NCBI GenBank assembly: GCA_002478115.1
Contig: DLMH01000102.1
Location: forward strand, 1 to 64,000
DNA from: Candidatus Acidiferrum typicum
GTDB lineage: Bacteria > Acidobacteriota > Terriglobia > Acidiferrales > UBA7541
Reading direction: 5' to 3'
DNA: 64,000 nt
Shown: piece by piece, positions 56,816 to 64,000 of the stretch
Layout of the letters: every line of letters begins with the position of its first letter
Numbering within the stretch: position 1 is the stretch's first letter
Program-made: the position numbers and the translations under genes
Notes under the pieces: generated by a model
Seen by the model: only the letters and a program-made list of their open reading frames with translations
Database searches by the model: none
Told to the model about the DNA's origin: nothing

Positions 56816-56884
56816 CCGACCCCGCCTTGCGGGGTCGGCCACTACAAAGGTTAGCCACCAACCGATCCCGCAAAGCGGGATCGG
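56816..56884. repeat. Doublet of REP-like palindromes
   Basis: Two hairpins with 10-bp perfect arms and 3-base loops: CCGACCCCGC-CTT-GCGGGGTCGG (56816-56838) and CCGATCCCGC-AAA-GCGGGATCGG (56862-56884). The arms differ by one compensated base pair. They lie just downstream of the FKBP gene and may act as terminator or mRNA-end protection. Confidence 0.7.
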
Positions 56885-56904
56885 CCGGTACAAGGGCCAA
56901 GGCG

Positions 56905-57828
56905 CTACGGCTTGGGTTTTTCGAGGGTCGGTTCTGGCGTGCTGGGCTTATCGGCTGACTTAGCTGCCGGATTGGCCGCCGCTGGTTTGTCCGCGGGCTT
57001 ATCGGCGGGCTTTTCCGGGGGCTTGATGGAGACCAGCTCCACCTCAAAGATCAGCGTTGAATAGGGAGTAATGTCGGGACCCATGCTGCGCTCGCCATAG
57101 GCTAGGTTGGGCGGCAAGAAGAGCTGCCACTTGGAGCCGACGGGCATGAGCTGCAGCGCTTCCGTCCAGCCGGGGATCACCCTCCCCACAAGAAAGGTGG
57201 CCGGTTGGCCGTGCTTGGCGGAACTATCGAACTCTTTTCCATCGACCAGGGTGCCGCGATAGTTACAAACGACGGAGTCGGCGGCGGTGGGCTTGGGGCC
57301 GGTGCCCTGCTGGAGGATCTTGTACTGCAAGCCGCTGGGCAGGGTCACGACGCCTTCCTTGGTTTTGTTTTCCGCGAGGAACGCGTCACCTTTCTTTTTG
57401 TTCGTGTCGGCCATGGCCTTGGCGACTTCTTTCTGCAGTTCAACAATCGCGGCGGTCGCTTCTTCGTCGGTCATGAGTGTCTTGCCACCGGCGAGCCCGT
57501 CTTTCATGCCGCGTAGGAGAATGGCCTGATCAATGTCCACGGAATGATCTTGCAAATCCTTGCCCATTTTCTTGCCGACGTTCATGCCGATGGCGTAGCT
57601 GGCTTTGTCTTTCGGCGTCGTCAGGGTGAGCGTCGCGGGCGTCTTGGCGGCGGAAGCCGTCGCGGGCTTCTTCGGCGCGGGAGGCGTCTGCGTCTTGGCC
57701 GCGGGAGTTGGCGAAGCGGCGGGAGATGGTTGTGTAGTAGACGCCGGGGTCTGCTGCGCCGCGGCTTGGCCGGTGAGGAAAATTCCGGCCGCGAGGAGAG
57801 TCAGGGCAGAAAAATATGATTTTCGCAT
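56905..57828 (-). CDS. Exported FKBP-type peptidyl-prolyl isomerase (Mip/FkpA-like)
   Basis: A 307-aa periplasmic folding catalyst. Signal peptide MRKSYFSALTLLAAGIFLTG, an Ala/Pro/Thr-rich linker, an N-terminal dimerisation domain (KASYAIGMNVGKKMGKDLQD), and an FKBP domain starting LPSGLQYKILQQGTGPKP with DGKEFDSS, VIPGWTEALQLMPVGSKW and LAYGERS. The C-terminal tail is a low-complexity Pro-Ala-Lys-Asp repeat (KPADKPADKPAA). Length and order match Mip/FkpA. No clear ribosome site. Confidence 0.94.
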   Translation of the reverse strand: MRKSYFSALTLLAAGIFLTGQAAAQQTPASTTQPSPAASPTPAAKTQTPPAPKKPATASAAKTPATLTLTTPKDKASYAIGMNVGKKMGKDLQDHSVDIDQAILLRGMKDGLAGGKTLMTDEEATAAIVELQKEVAKAMADTNKKKGDAFLAENKTKEGVVTLPSGLQYKILQQGTGPKPTAADSVVCNYRGTLVDGKEFDSSAKHGQPATFLVGRVIPGWTEALQLMPVGSKWQLFLPPNLAYGERSMGPDITPYSTLIFEVELVSIKPPEKPADKPADKPAAANPAAKSADKPSTPEPTLEKPKP

Positions 57829-58063
57829 GGAGGTATTGTCCCATTGCTTCGGCTGCCGCGCAAATGGACGGTCGGCAAAATCTTTCGGAGCGCCCGCGAC
57901 TTTTCCCTTTGTCCGATCAAGTTAAAGAAGAAACCAGCCATGCATTCGAGAAGACTCGGGCCGCTTGGGGGATTCGATGGCGGAAGAGTTTTTGCGCGCT
58001 TGCCGGGGGCGTGGTAGTGTGAGCGCTTGAGCGCCTGTCGGTAAGTTTCGCAGGAGGAATGAA

Positions 58064-59602
58064 GTGGCGTATCGCGACTTGCGGGAATTTGTGCGGAAAC
58101 TGGAGAACGAAGGCGAACTGCGCCGTGTGAAGGCGGAAGTCGATCCCGTGCTGGAGATTGCGGAAGTGGTGCAGCGCCTGCGCCGCGAGGCCCTGCGCGG
58201 AGAGAATGCTCCGGAGAAAAAGCCCAAGGACAACACTGGAATCGGAACCGCTCAAGAAGGGCCAACCCCTGCCGGGCTTGGGCCTGCGCTCCTTTTTGAA
58301 AAGCCCAAAGGTTCGCGCTATCCGCTGCTGATTAACGCTTTCGGCAGCGTCCGCCGGATGGAGCTGGCGCTTGAAGTGGAAAATCTGCAGGATGTGGCCG
58401 CGCGCATCCGCGGTTTCCTGGACATGCAGACGCCGCAAGGACTGTTCGACAAATTGAAGATGTTGCCGAAGCTGGCGGAGTTGGGCTCGTTTTTCCCGAG
58501 GAACGTGAAGGACGCCGCGTGCAAGGAAGTGGTGCGCAAGGGCAATGACGTGAACCTGCTGGATTTTCCGATCCTGAAGTGCTGGCCGCAGGATGGCGGG
58601 CGCTTCATCACGTTTCCGCTGGTGTTCACGAAGAATCCGGAAACGGGGAAGCGCAATGTGGGGATGTACCGCATGCAGGTGTACGACGAGCGCACCACCG
58701 GGATGCACTGGCAGACGCAAAAACACGGCGCGGAACATTTCCGGCGCGCACGCGCAAAAAATCCGGAAGGGCGCATTCCCGTGAGCGTGGCGATTGGCGC
58801 CGATCCCGCCACCACGCTGGGCGGGATCCTGCCGATTCCGCCGGACCTGGACGAGATGATGTTCAGCGGCTTCCTGAAAAGAGAACCGGTGGAACTGGTG
58901 CCGTGCGAAACGAATGAACTGGAGGTGCCGGCCAACGCGGAGATCGTTTTGGAGGGCTACGTCAACCTCAGCGAGATGCGCACGGAAGGACCTTTCGGCG
59001 ATCACACGGGATTTTATTCGCTGGAAGGGGAATACCCGGTGTTCCATGTGGAGTGTGTGACGCACCGCAAAGATCCGATTTATCTGACGACCGTGGTGGG
59101 GCCGCCGCCGCAGGAAGACTTCTTCATGGGCTATGCCATCGAGCGGGTTTTCCTGCCGCTGATGAAGATGACGCACCCGGAAATTGTGGACGTGTCGCTG
59201 CCCGCGGAAGGGATTGTGCACAACCTGATGATCGTGGCCATCCGCAAATCGTTCCCGGGGCACGCGCGCAAAGTGATGAACGCGATCTGGTCGCTGGGGC
59301 AGGCGATGTTCACCAAGGTGATCGTGGTGGTGGATCACGACGTGAACGTGCACGACTACCACGAGGTGGTGTGGAAGGCGCTGTGCGCCATCGATCCGGA
59401 GCGCGATGTGCAGTTTATGCTGGGGCCCATGGACACGCTGGACCACGCCGCGCGCTTGCAGGATTTCGGGTCGAAGATGGGCATTGACGCGACGCGCAAG
59501 TGGGCCAGCGAGGGTTTTACGCGGCCCTGGCCGGACGAAATATTGATGGATGAGAAAACGAAGGCGCGGGTTGAGGGGCTTTGGAAGAGCCTGGGGATTT
59601 AG
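58064..59602 (+). CDS. UbiD-family decarboxylase
   Basis: A 512-aa prenylated-FMN-dependent (de)carboxylase. Family signatures are RDLREFVRKLENEGEL at the N-terminus, FPLVFTKNPETGKRNVGMYR, the catalytic RTEGPFGDHTGFYS, and PTTVVG-like TTVVGPPPQEDFFMG. An insertion of about 35 residues rich in Lys/Pro/Gly follows residue 40 (EKKPKDNTGIGTAQEG). Substrates of the family include polyprenyl-hydroxybenzoate (ubiquinone or menaquinone pathways) and aromatic acids; the substrate here cannot be assigned. No UbiX gene is in the window. GTG start with AGGAGGA 7 bases upstream. Confidence 0.92.
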   Translation: MAYRDLREFVRKLENEGELRRVKAEVDPVLEIAEVVQRLRREALRGENAPEKKPKDNTGIGTAQEGPTPAGLGPALLFEKPKGSRYPLLINAFGSVRRMELALEVENLQDVAARIRGFLDMQTPQGLFDKLKMLPKLAELGSFFPRNVKDAACKEVVRKGNDVNLLDFPILKCWPQDGGRFITFPLVFTKNPETGKRNVGMYRMQVYDERTTGMHWQTQKHGAEHFRRARAKNPEGRIPVSVAIGADPATTLGGILPIPPDLDEMMFSGFLKREPVELVPCETNELEVPANAEIVLEGYVNLSEMRTEGPFGDHTGFYSLEGEYPVFHVECVTHRKDPIYLTTVVGPPPQEDFFMGYAIERVFLPLMKMTHPEIVDVSLPAEGIVHNLMIVAIRKSFPGHARKVMNAIWSLGQAMFTKVIVVVDHDVNVHDYHEVVWKALCAIDPERDVQFMLGPMDTLDHAARLQDFGSKMGIDATRKWASEGFTRPWPDEILMDEKTKARVEGLWKSLGI

Positions 59603-59628
59603 CCTGCCAGGCGCACGCAGAACTTCGT

Positions 59629-59772
59629 TCAGTTTGTGGACGCGAGGAATGCCAAGCCGTCCACCCACGGTGTCAGCTTCAGGGGCTCTTCCAGCTTCCA
59701 ACTGTGCAGGTCGAGGATTTCCACCGTGCCCGCTTGAGGGCAACTGATGTAAGCGCGCGAGCGGAGCACGGG
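59629..59772 (-). pseudogene. C-terminal fragment of a YVTN-type beta-propeller protein
   Basis: On the minus strand an open frame reads RAYISCPQAGTVEILDLHSW, then KLEEPLKLTPWVDGLAFL, ending at a TGA (59629-59631). This matches the last blade of a surface YVTN/NHL propeller. Nothing propeller-like is found upstream of it, so only about 46 codons remain. Confidence 0.5.
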
Positions 59773-60152
59773 CGCTCTTTTCTTTGGGAAGGCCGAAGCG
59801 AGCGGGGCAAGCCCGCGAAAGGCCTATGAAACCGGGTGTTTGCCGGTTGTTTGCATGCAAAGGATAACCGTCCCGCGGGACAGGGTGGGAAGCGGGGTGA
59901 AATACAATCTGTTGTGGTACTGATAGCTAGGCAGCACTACATTTTGGAGGACCTGCCTACAATACCAGGTGAATTGCCTGGGATTCACTGCATTGTTAGG
60001 ACAACTGCAGGCGAGAAACGCTTGACGGCTGATGGGTCTCAATGACATAAAAGTTCACACGGGCCGCACCGGCGGGATTATTATTGTTCGATCTAAGGGG
60101 TGCGGCGCACGCCAGCTTCCGGGGCGTGATAGAAACAGGGTGGACGTTCCTC
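59773..60152. other. Intergenic region
   Basis: A plus-strand frame (59836-60045) reads in part like protein but has no family and no ribosome site. A short inverted repeat (CCGGGTGTTTGCCGG) is near 59832. The promoter of the pilus operon should lie here but was not identified with confidence. Confidence 0.35.
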
Positions 60153-60350
60153 GTGAGCGAATCGCGCGAAGTGATGAACGTACGGCAGGCTTCCCAGTAT
60201 TTGGGGATTAGTCCTGATACTCTGTACCGGTACATCACAGAGGGCGAAATACCTGCGTTTAAACTAGGCAATCGTTGGAAACTAAGGAAGACGATCCTGG
60301 ATCGCTGGATGGAACGCAAGATGAGCCAAGTGGTGGCAAGGCGCCGCTAG
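60153..60350 (+). CDS. Small helix-turn-helix (excisionase-type) DNA-binding protein
   Basis: A 65-aa protein with the MerR/excisionase-like winged helix (MNVRQASQYLGISPDTLYRY, then EIPAFKLGNRWKLRKTILDRW). Starts at GTG 60153, ATG 60174 or TTG 60084 are possible; none has a strong ribosome site. It lies 33 bases before the pilM start on the same strand and may regulate the pilus operon. Such small HTH proteins are also found as phage excisionases, but no integrase is nearby. Confidence 0.8.
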   Translation: MSESREVMNVRQASQYLGISPDTLYRYITEGEIPAFKLGNRWKLRKTILDRWMERKMSQVVARRR

Positions 60351-60383
60351 GCTCGCTAAGGCGTGAGGGAAAGAGGCCGCGAT

Positions 60384-61436
60384 ATGTGGTTACTCGGGGG
60401 CAAGAAAGCAAAGCAGCTCGTGGGACTGGATATCGGCTCCAGTTCGATCAAGGCCGTGGAGTTGAAGACGACCAAGGCCGGGTACGAGCTCGTGAGTTTC
60501 GGGATGGAAGCGCTGGCGCAGGACACCGTGGTGGACGGCGCGATCATGGATGCGCCGCAGGTGGCCAACGCGATCACAAAAATTTTCGACACCGAACACA
60601 TCAAGACCAAGAACGTGGCCACTTCGGTTTCCGGACATTCGGTGATCGTGAAGAGGGTTCCCCTGCCGCTGATGACCGAAGAAGAGTTGTATGACCGCAT
60701 CCCTTCCGAAGCCAGCCAGCACATCCCCTTCGACATCGCCGACGTGAATTTGAGCTATCAACTGCTGGAAGCCATGGACTCCCAGATGGACGTGCTGCTG
60801 GTGGCCGTAAAGAAGGACAAGATTCTGAACCACACCAACGTGCTGGCGCAGGCAGGCAAGACGCCGGTGGTTGTGGATATTGATGCGTTCGGCCTGCAGA
60901 ACTGCTTCGAAGTAAACTACGAGCCCGATGCCGGGCAGACGGTGGCGCTGCTGAACATCGGCGCCAGCGTCATGAACATCAATATCGTTCGTGGCGGGGT
61001 GCCTTTGTTTACGCGCGACGTCAGCGTCGGCGGCAACCAGTACACCGACGCGCTGCAGAAGGAACTGGACCTGAGCTTCGACGACGCGGAACGCCTGAAG
61101 AAGGGCGACACGCTCCCCAGCGTGACCGACGAGCAGAAGAGCCAGATCTTGCGCAGCGTCTCTGACATTCTCACGCTGGAGATTCAGAAGACCTTTGACT
61201 TCTTCCGCGCCACCGCCAGCGGCGAGAATATTCAGCGCATAATGGTGGCGGGGGGAACGGCGCGTGTGCCGGGCCTGGTGGACCTGCTGAGAGAAGAATT
61301 TGCCATGCCCGTGGAGGAGTTGAATCCTTTCCGGAAAGTGCTGATCAATCCGGGGAAGCACAGTGAGGATCAGATCCGGGAGCTGGCGCCAAAGTTGGTT
61401 GTCGCGGTGGGACTGGCATTGAGGAGCTTCGACTAG
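60384..61436 (+). CDS. pilM: Type IV pilus assembly ATPase-like protein
   Basis: A 350-aa actin-like cytoplasmic protein that anchors the inner-membrane alignment complex through PilN. Signatures: VGLDIGSSSIKAVEL at the nucleotide site, VPLPLMTEEELYDRIPSEA, VDIDAFGLQNCFEVN, and the second phosphate motif MVAGGTARVPGL. The start at 60384 (MWLLGGKKAK) has GAGG 8 bases upstream. It is the first gene of pilM-N-O-P-Q. Confidence 0.95.
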   Translation: MWLLGGKKAKQLVGLDIGSSSIKAVELKTTKAGYELVSFGMEALAQDTVVDGAIMDAPQVANAITKIFDTEHIKTKNVATSVSGHSVIVKRVPLPLMTEEELYDRIPSEASQHIPFDIADVNLSYQLLEAMDSQMDVLLVAVKKDKILNHTNVLAQAGKTPVVVDIDAFGLQNCFEVNYEPDAGQTVALLNIGASVMNINIVRGGVPLFTRDVSVGGNQYTDALQKELDLSFDDAERLKKGDTLPSVTDEQKSQILRSVSDILTLEIQKTFDFFRATASGENIQRIMVAGGTARVPGLVDLLREEFAMPVEELNPFRKVLINPGKHSEDQIRELAPKLVVAVGLALRSFD

Positions 61437-61438
61437 CC

Positions 61439-62092
61439 ATGATCCGCATAAACTTATTGGGACAAATGCGGCCGAAAGCCGCACGGCGGCCGGTAGACAC
61501 CGGGGCGGCTCTGCCGCTGGTGTTCATCGGCGCGGGCGTGCTGCTCGGCGGCCTCTTCCTGTTTTACTTCTACCACTCCTGGCAGACGCAGCTGACTGAT
61601 GAGAACAACCGCATCAAGCAGCTTCGCTCCCAGAAGACGGAGCTGGAACAGATCAAGCTGCAAGTGGATGCCTTCGAAAAGCAGAAGACGGTGCTGCAGC
61701 AGCGCGTCGCCACCATCGAGCAATTGCAGCGCGACCGCACCGGCGGCCAGGAATTGCTGGACCAGGTGGCCAATACGGTTTCGCGTGCGGAGAACCTCTG
61801 GCTCGTGTCCATGACGAAGAAGGGCACTACGGTGAACCTGGAAGGGGCGGCGGCTTCGATCAATTCCGTGGCGAACTTTATCACCGCGCTGAAGCGTTCC
61901 GGCTACTTCCAGAAGGTGGAGATCAAGGAATCGAAGCAGGACGACAGGAACACCGCTATCCAGACCTTTACTTTCTCGATTAACGCAGAGATCGCGCCCA
62001 ACGGGCCCGCGGGCACCGCGCCGCTGGCCAAGCCGGCGAGCGCGCCTGCGCAGAGTGCGCCAAATAGCGCCGCACCGGCGAAGAGAGGATAA
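61439..62092 (+). CDS. pilN: Type IV pilus alignment protein PilN
   Basis: A 217-aa inner-membrane protein. The N-terminal MIRINLLGQMRPK is the conserved PilM-binding motif (INLL). One membrane helix (about 22-42) is followed by a coiled coil (QLTDENNRIKQLRSQKTELE) and a ferredoxin-like periplasmic domain. The tail is Ala/Pro-rich. Two bases separate it from pilM. Confidence 0.95.
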   Translation: MIRINLLGQMRPKAARRPVDTGAALPLVFIGAGVLLGGLFLFYFYHSWQTQLTDENNRIKQLRSQKTELEQIKLQVDAFEKQKTVLQQRVATIEQLQRDRTGGQELLDQVANTVSRAENLWLVSMTKKGTTVNLEGAAASINSVANFITALKRSGYFQKVEIKESKQDDRNTAIQTFTFSINAEIAPNGPAGTAPLAKPASAPAQSAPNSAAPAKRG

Positions 62093-62101
62093 GGGAAGAC
62101 C

Positions 62102-62749
62102 ATGGCAAATCCTTTCCGAGACATGTCGGTGATCATGCAGGGGCTGGTGGCCCTGGCCATCGCGGTGATTCTGGTTCTGGCGGGTTTGTATGTGCCGGGT
62201 TCCCCGGTGGCACAGGAGCGCGCCGATTACGACACTGCGGTTCAGGCCCGGCAAAAGCTGAACCAGGAAGTCACGCAACTGCAGGTTTACAAGCAGCGTT
62301 ATGGCGAACTGAAGCAGCAGATGGACGCGCTGAACAAGCAACTGGACACGCTGAAGACGATCGTGCCGGAAGAAAAAGAAGTGGACGAATTCATCCGCCT
62401 GCTGCAAGGTGCGGCAAGCGCATCAAACGTGCAACTCCGGCGGCTGACGGCGCAACCAATTGTAGCCCGGGAAATCCACTACGAGATGCCGTTTGAGGTT
62501 CAAGCCGATGGGCCGTATTTTAATATTCTGGATTTCTTCGGGCGGCTGAGCCGGTTGTCGCGCATCATCAATGTCGGGGACCTGCAATTCGATGATGCCG
62601 CGGGGTCGCATGGCGTGAAGTACCCCATACGCCCGGGCACAACGGTAACTGGAACTTTTATCGTAACAACGTATTTCACGAAGCCGGCTGATACGGCTCC
62701 GGGAGCGGGTGGAGCGAAGGGTTCAACTCCGCCTGTGAAAAAACCGTGA
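62102..62749 (+). CDS. pilO: Type IV pilus alignment protein PilO
   Basis: A 215-aa inner-membrane protein: one N-terminal helix (MQGLVALAIAVILVLAGLYV), a coiled coil (QARQKLNQEVTQLQVYKQRY) and a ferredoxin-like domain with MPFEVQADGPYFNILDFFGR, the typical PilO signature. It pairs with PilN and contacts PilP. Stop overlaps a GTG in the next gene. Confidence 0.95.
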   Translation: MANPFRDMSVIMQGLVALAIAVILVLAGLYVPGSPVAQERADYDTAVQARQKLNQEVTQLQVYKQRYGELKQQMDALNKQLDTLKTIVPEEKEVDEFIRLLQGAASASNVQLRRLTAQPIVAREIHYEMPFEVQADGPYFNILDFFGRLSRLSRIINVGDLQFDDAAGSHGVKYPIRPGTTVTGTFIVTTYFTKPADTAPGAGGAKGSTPPVKKP

Positions 62750-62766
62750 GCAGGAATGAGCGAGCC

Positions 62767-63327
62767 ATGCGTCGAGCGATCATACTAGTTATCGGGATGC
62801 TGATGGCGGCGGCCGGAAACGGACTGTTCGCCCAGACCAAACCGGCGCCAGCCGCAAAAGCGGCGGCCAAACCGGCAACCAAGCCTGCGGCTGCCAAGCC
62901 TGCGGCGAAGTCTGCTCCTAAGGCCCAAAAGACCAGCGTCAAGAAGGCGGCGGCAGCCCCTGCCGAGGGCGCGGCCCCGGCCGAAGAGAAAGTGGCGCGC
63001 CGCGATCCCTTCGAATCCCTCGTGGGCCGCGATAAAGCGGCAGCCGACGCGGCCAAGAATCTGCCTCCGGGCAAAGCGGGATTGCAGGTTTCCTCGCTGC
63101 GCCTCGATGGAATTGTGCGTGCACCAAACGGGATGATCGCAGTGGTCACCAATCCGCAAGCGCGGACGTACTTCTTGCGGGAGGGCGACCAGTTGTACGA
63201 CGGACGAGTGGAAAAGATAGCCATGGATAGCGTGTCGTTCCACGAGATGGGCAAGGATGCATTTGGGAAGCCCGTGGAACGGCAAGTGAATAAGAGAATT
63301 TACTCCAGTGCAGGAGAACAGCAATGA
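62767..63327 (+). CDS. pilP: Type IV pilus lipoprotein-like protein PilP
   Basis: A 186-aa periplasmic protein. N-terminal hydrophobic segment (AIILVIGMLMAAAGNGLFA), a long Ala/Lys/Pro-rich linker, and the PilP beta domain starting RRDPFESLVG with LRLDGIVRAPNGMIAVV and YFLREGDQLYDG. No lipobox Cys is seen, unlike classical PilP. The ATG at 62767 gives a natural signal peptide; GTG at 62746 overlaps the pilO stop and is an alternative. Confidence 0.9.
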   Translation: MRRAIILVIGMLMAAAGNGLFAQTKPAPAAKAAAKPATKPAAAKPAAKSAPKAQKTSVKKAAAAPAEGAAPAEEKVARRDPFESLVGRDKAAADAAKNLPPGKAGLQVSSLRLDGIVRAPNGMIAVVTNPQARTYFLREGDQLYDGRVEKIAMDSVSFHEMGKDAFGKPVERQVNKRIYSSAGEQQ

Positions 63328-64000
63328 AGACGAACTGGCCGGCCTTTCGGTGTGGCTGCCTGATACTGGCGACAGTGGTGTTGGGCGCAAGCTCGGCTAC
63401 CCTTCGCGGACAGGATGCCACTGCTGCGCCTTCAAGCGCCGCAGTGATTTCAAGCGTGGCCATTACGCAGGACACGCAGCGCGCGGCCGTTCGCGTCGAA
63501 GGAGCGGGACGCCTCGATGTCCATGCGGCGCGGATGCAGAACCCGGAGCGATTGGTGTTGGACTTCGCCGGGGCGCGCATGGGCGTGCAGAAGAGTTCCA
63601 TACCCGGGGTGGCGGCGCCGGTACGTGACGTGCGGATGGGGCAATTCCGTCCGGACGTGGCGCGCATCGTGATTGACCTGACGGCCTCCGCGCCCTACCA
63701 GATCGCGCATGAAGGCGCGGCGATCGTGGTTTACTTCCAGGCGCAGAATGCGCCCGCGGAAGGGAAGCTGGTTGCGCCGGTGATGTCCACGTCGGTGGAG
63801 AAGGCGCCGGAGAAGATTTCGTATGTGCCGAGCGCGCCGCGTGCCAACGCGCGTTACGGTAAGACCTTGAATGCACCGGCTCCTCGCTTTGGCTTGCCAA
63901 ACGAACTGACCCAGCCCTCTATCGTTCTGGCTTCGCTGAAGGAGAAGTCCGAACCGGCGCGCCCGGCAGGAAACACACAACAGGCGGCCCAGCAGGCGGT
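63324..64000 (+). CDS. pilQ: Type IV pilus secretin PilQ (N-terminal part)
   Basis: Open to the end of the window, 225 codons visible. A signal peptide (MKTNWPAFRCGCLILATVVL) is followed by an AMIN domain (VISSVAITQDTQRAAVRVEG, LVLDFAGARMG, VARIVIDLTASAPY), which binds peptidoglycan. The secretin channel domain lies beyond the window. The ATG overlaps the pilP stop by four bases. Position after pilMNOP confirms the assignment. Confidence 0.92.
   Translation, partial: MKTNWPAFRCGCLILATVVLGASSATLRGQDATAAPSSAAVISSVAITQDTQRAAVRVEGAGRLDVHAARMQNPERLVLDFAGARMGVQKSSIPGVAAPVRDVRMGQFRPDVARIVIDLTASAPYQIAHEGAAIVVYFQAQNAPAEGKLVAPVMSTSVEKAPEKISYVPSAPRANARYGKTLNAPAPRFGLPNELTQPSIVLASLKEKSEPARPAGNTQQAAQQA

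Noticed and set aside
57917..59860. 647-codon minus-strand open frame
   Set aside because: Antisense to ubiD; His/Arg-rich translation without any recognisable domain.

Overview
The window reads as chromosomal DNA of a high-GC Gram-negative bacterium, most likely an Acidobacteriota member. The clues are three secreted VWA proteins of the acidobacterial VWFA-related type, a Ser/Thr kinase fused to an ATPase and TPRs, a complete Kdo (LPS core sugar) pathway, an S46 peptidase and a pilMNOPQ operon. No rRNA, tRNA, CRISPR array, prophage or intact insertion sequence was found. The taxonomic call is inference from gene content.

Layout. 1-6 kb: kinase-ATPase-TPR regulator, DUF4242 protein, OsmC protein, a decayed DoxX-like gene and a divergent sigma-factor-like protein. 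6.4-13.4 kb: a minus-strand signalling operon (receiver-like protein, small coupled ORF, CHASE3-PAS histidine kinase, stand-alone receiver, REC-GGDEF cyclase, REC-PAS-kinase-REC hybrid) behind a good sigma70-type promoter. 13.6-25.5 kb, mostly minus strand: RsuA/RluB pseudouridine synthase, an iodothyronine-deiodinase-like selenoprotein with in-frame TGA and a bacterial-type SECIS hairpin, DUF1761 protein, a dihydrofolate-reductase-like gene broken by a TGA, kdsC, a CPBP protease, kdsD, kdsA, a VapBC-type toxin-antitoxin pair, pyrG, two plus-strand secreted proteins and kdsB. 25.6-33 kb: two VWA proteins, deoB, a LiaF/DUF5668-like membrane protein, a secreted DSP-type phosphatase and a secreted phosphoesterase.

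33-48 kb: uvrA followed by a tightly overlapped set (TPR protein, two small secreted helical proteins, SprT-like metalloprotease), a TPR lipoprotein-like protein, S46 peptidase, uvrC, YtxH and DUF948 proteins, mnmA and a cysteine desulfurase (both in tRNA thiolation). 48-51.6 kb is the accessory part: three related copies of a non-coding repeat, an AbrB-Doc toxin-antitoxin operon lying between two of them, and an orphan 342-aa protein. 51.6-60 kb: third VWA protein, a DtxR/MntR-type regulator, an unusual NRAMP-related transporter with a small membrane partner, MerR regulator, FKBP isomerase and UbiD decarboxylase. 60-64 kb: small HTH protein and pilM-N-O-P-Q, with pilQ running off the window.

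The most noteworthy object is the deiodinase-like selenoprotein at 14553-15254, which a standard gene caller would split in two at the Sec codon. Other points of interest are the repeat-flanked toxin-antitoxin region, the transporter with altered metal-site motifs, and several genes whose -10 box lies so close to the start codon that leaderless mRNAs are expected.
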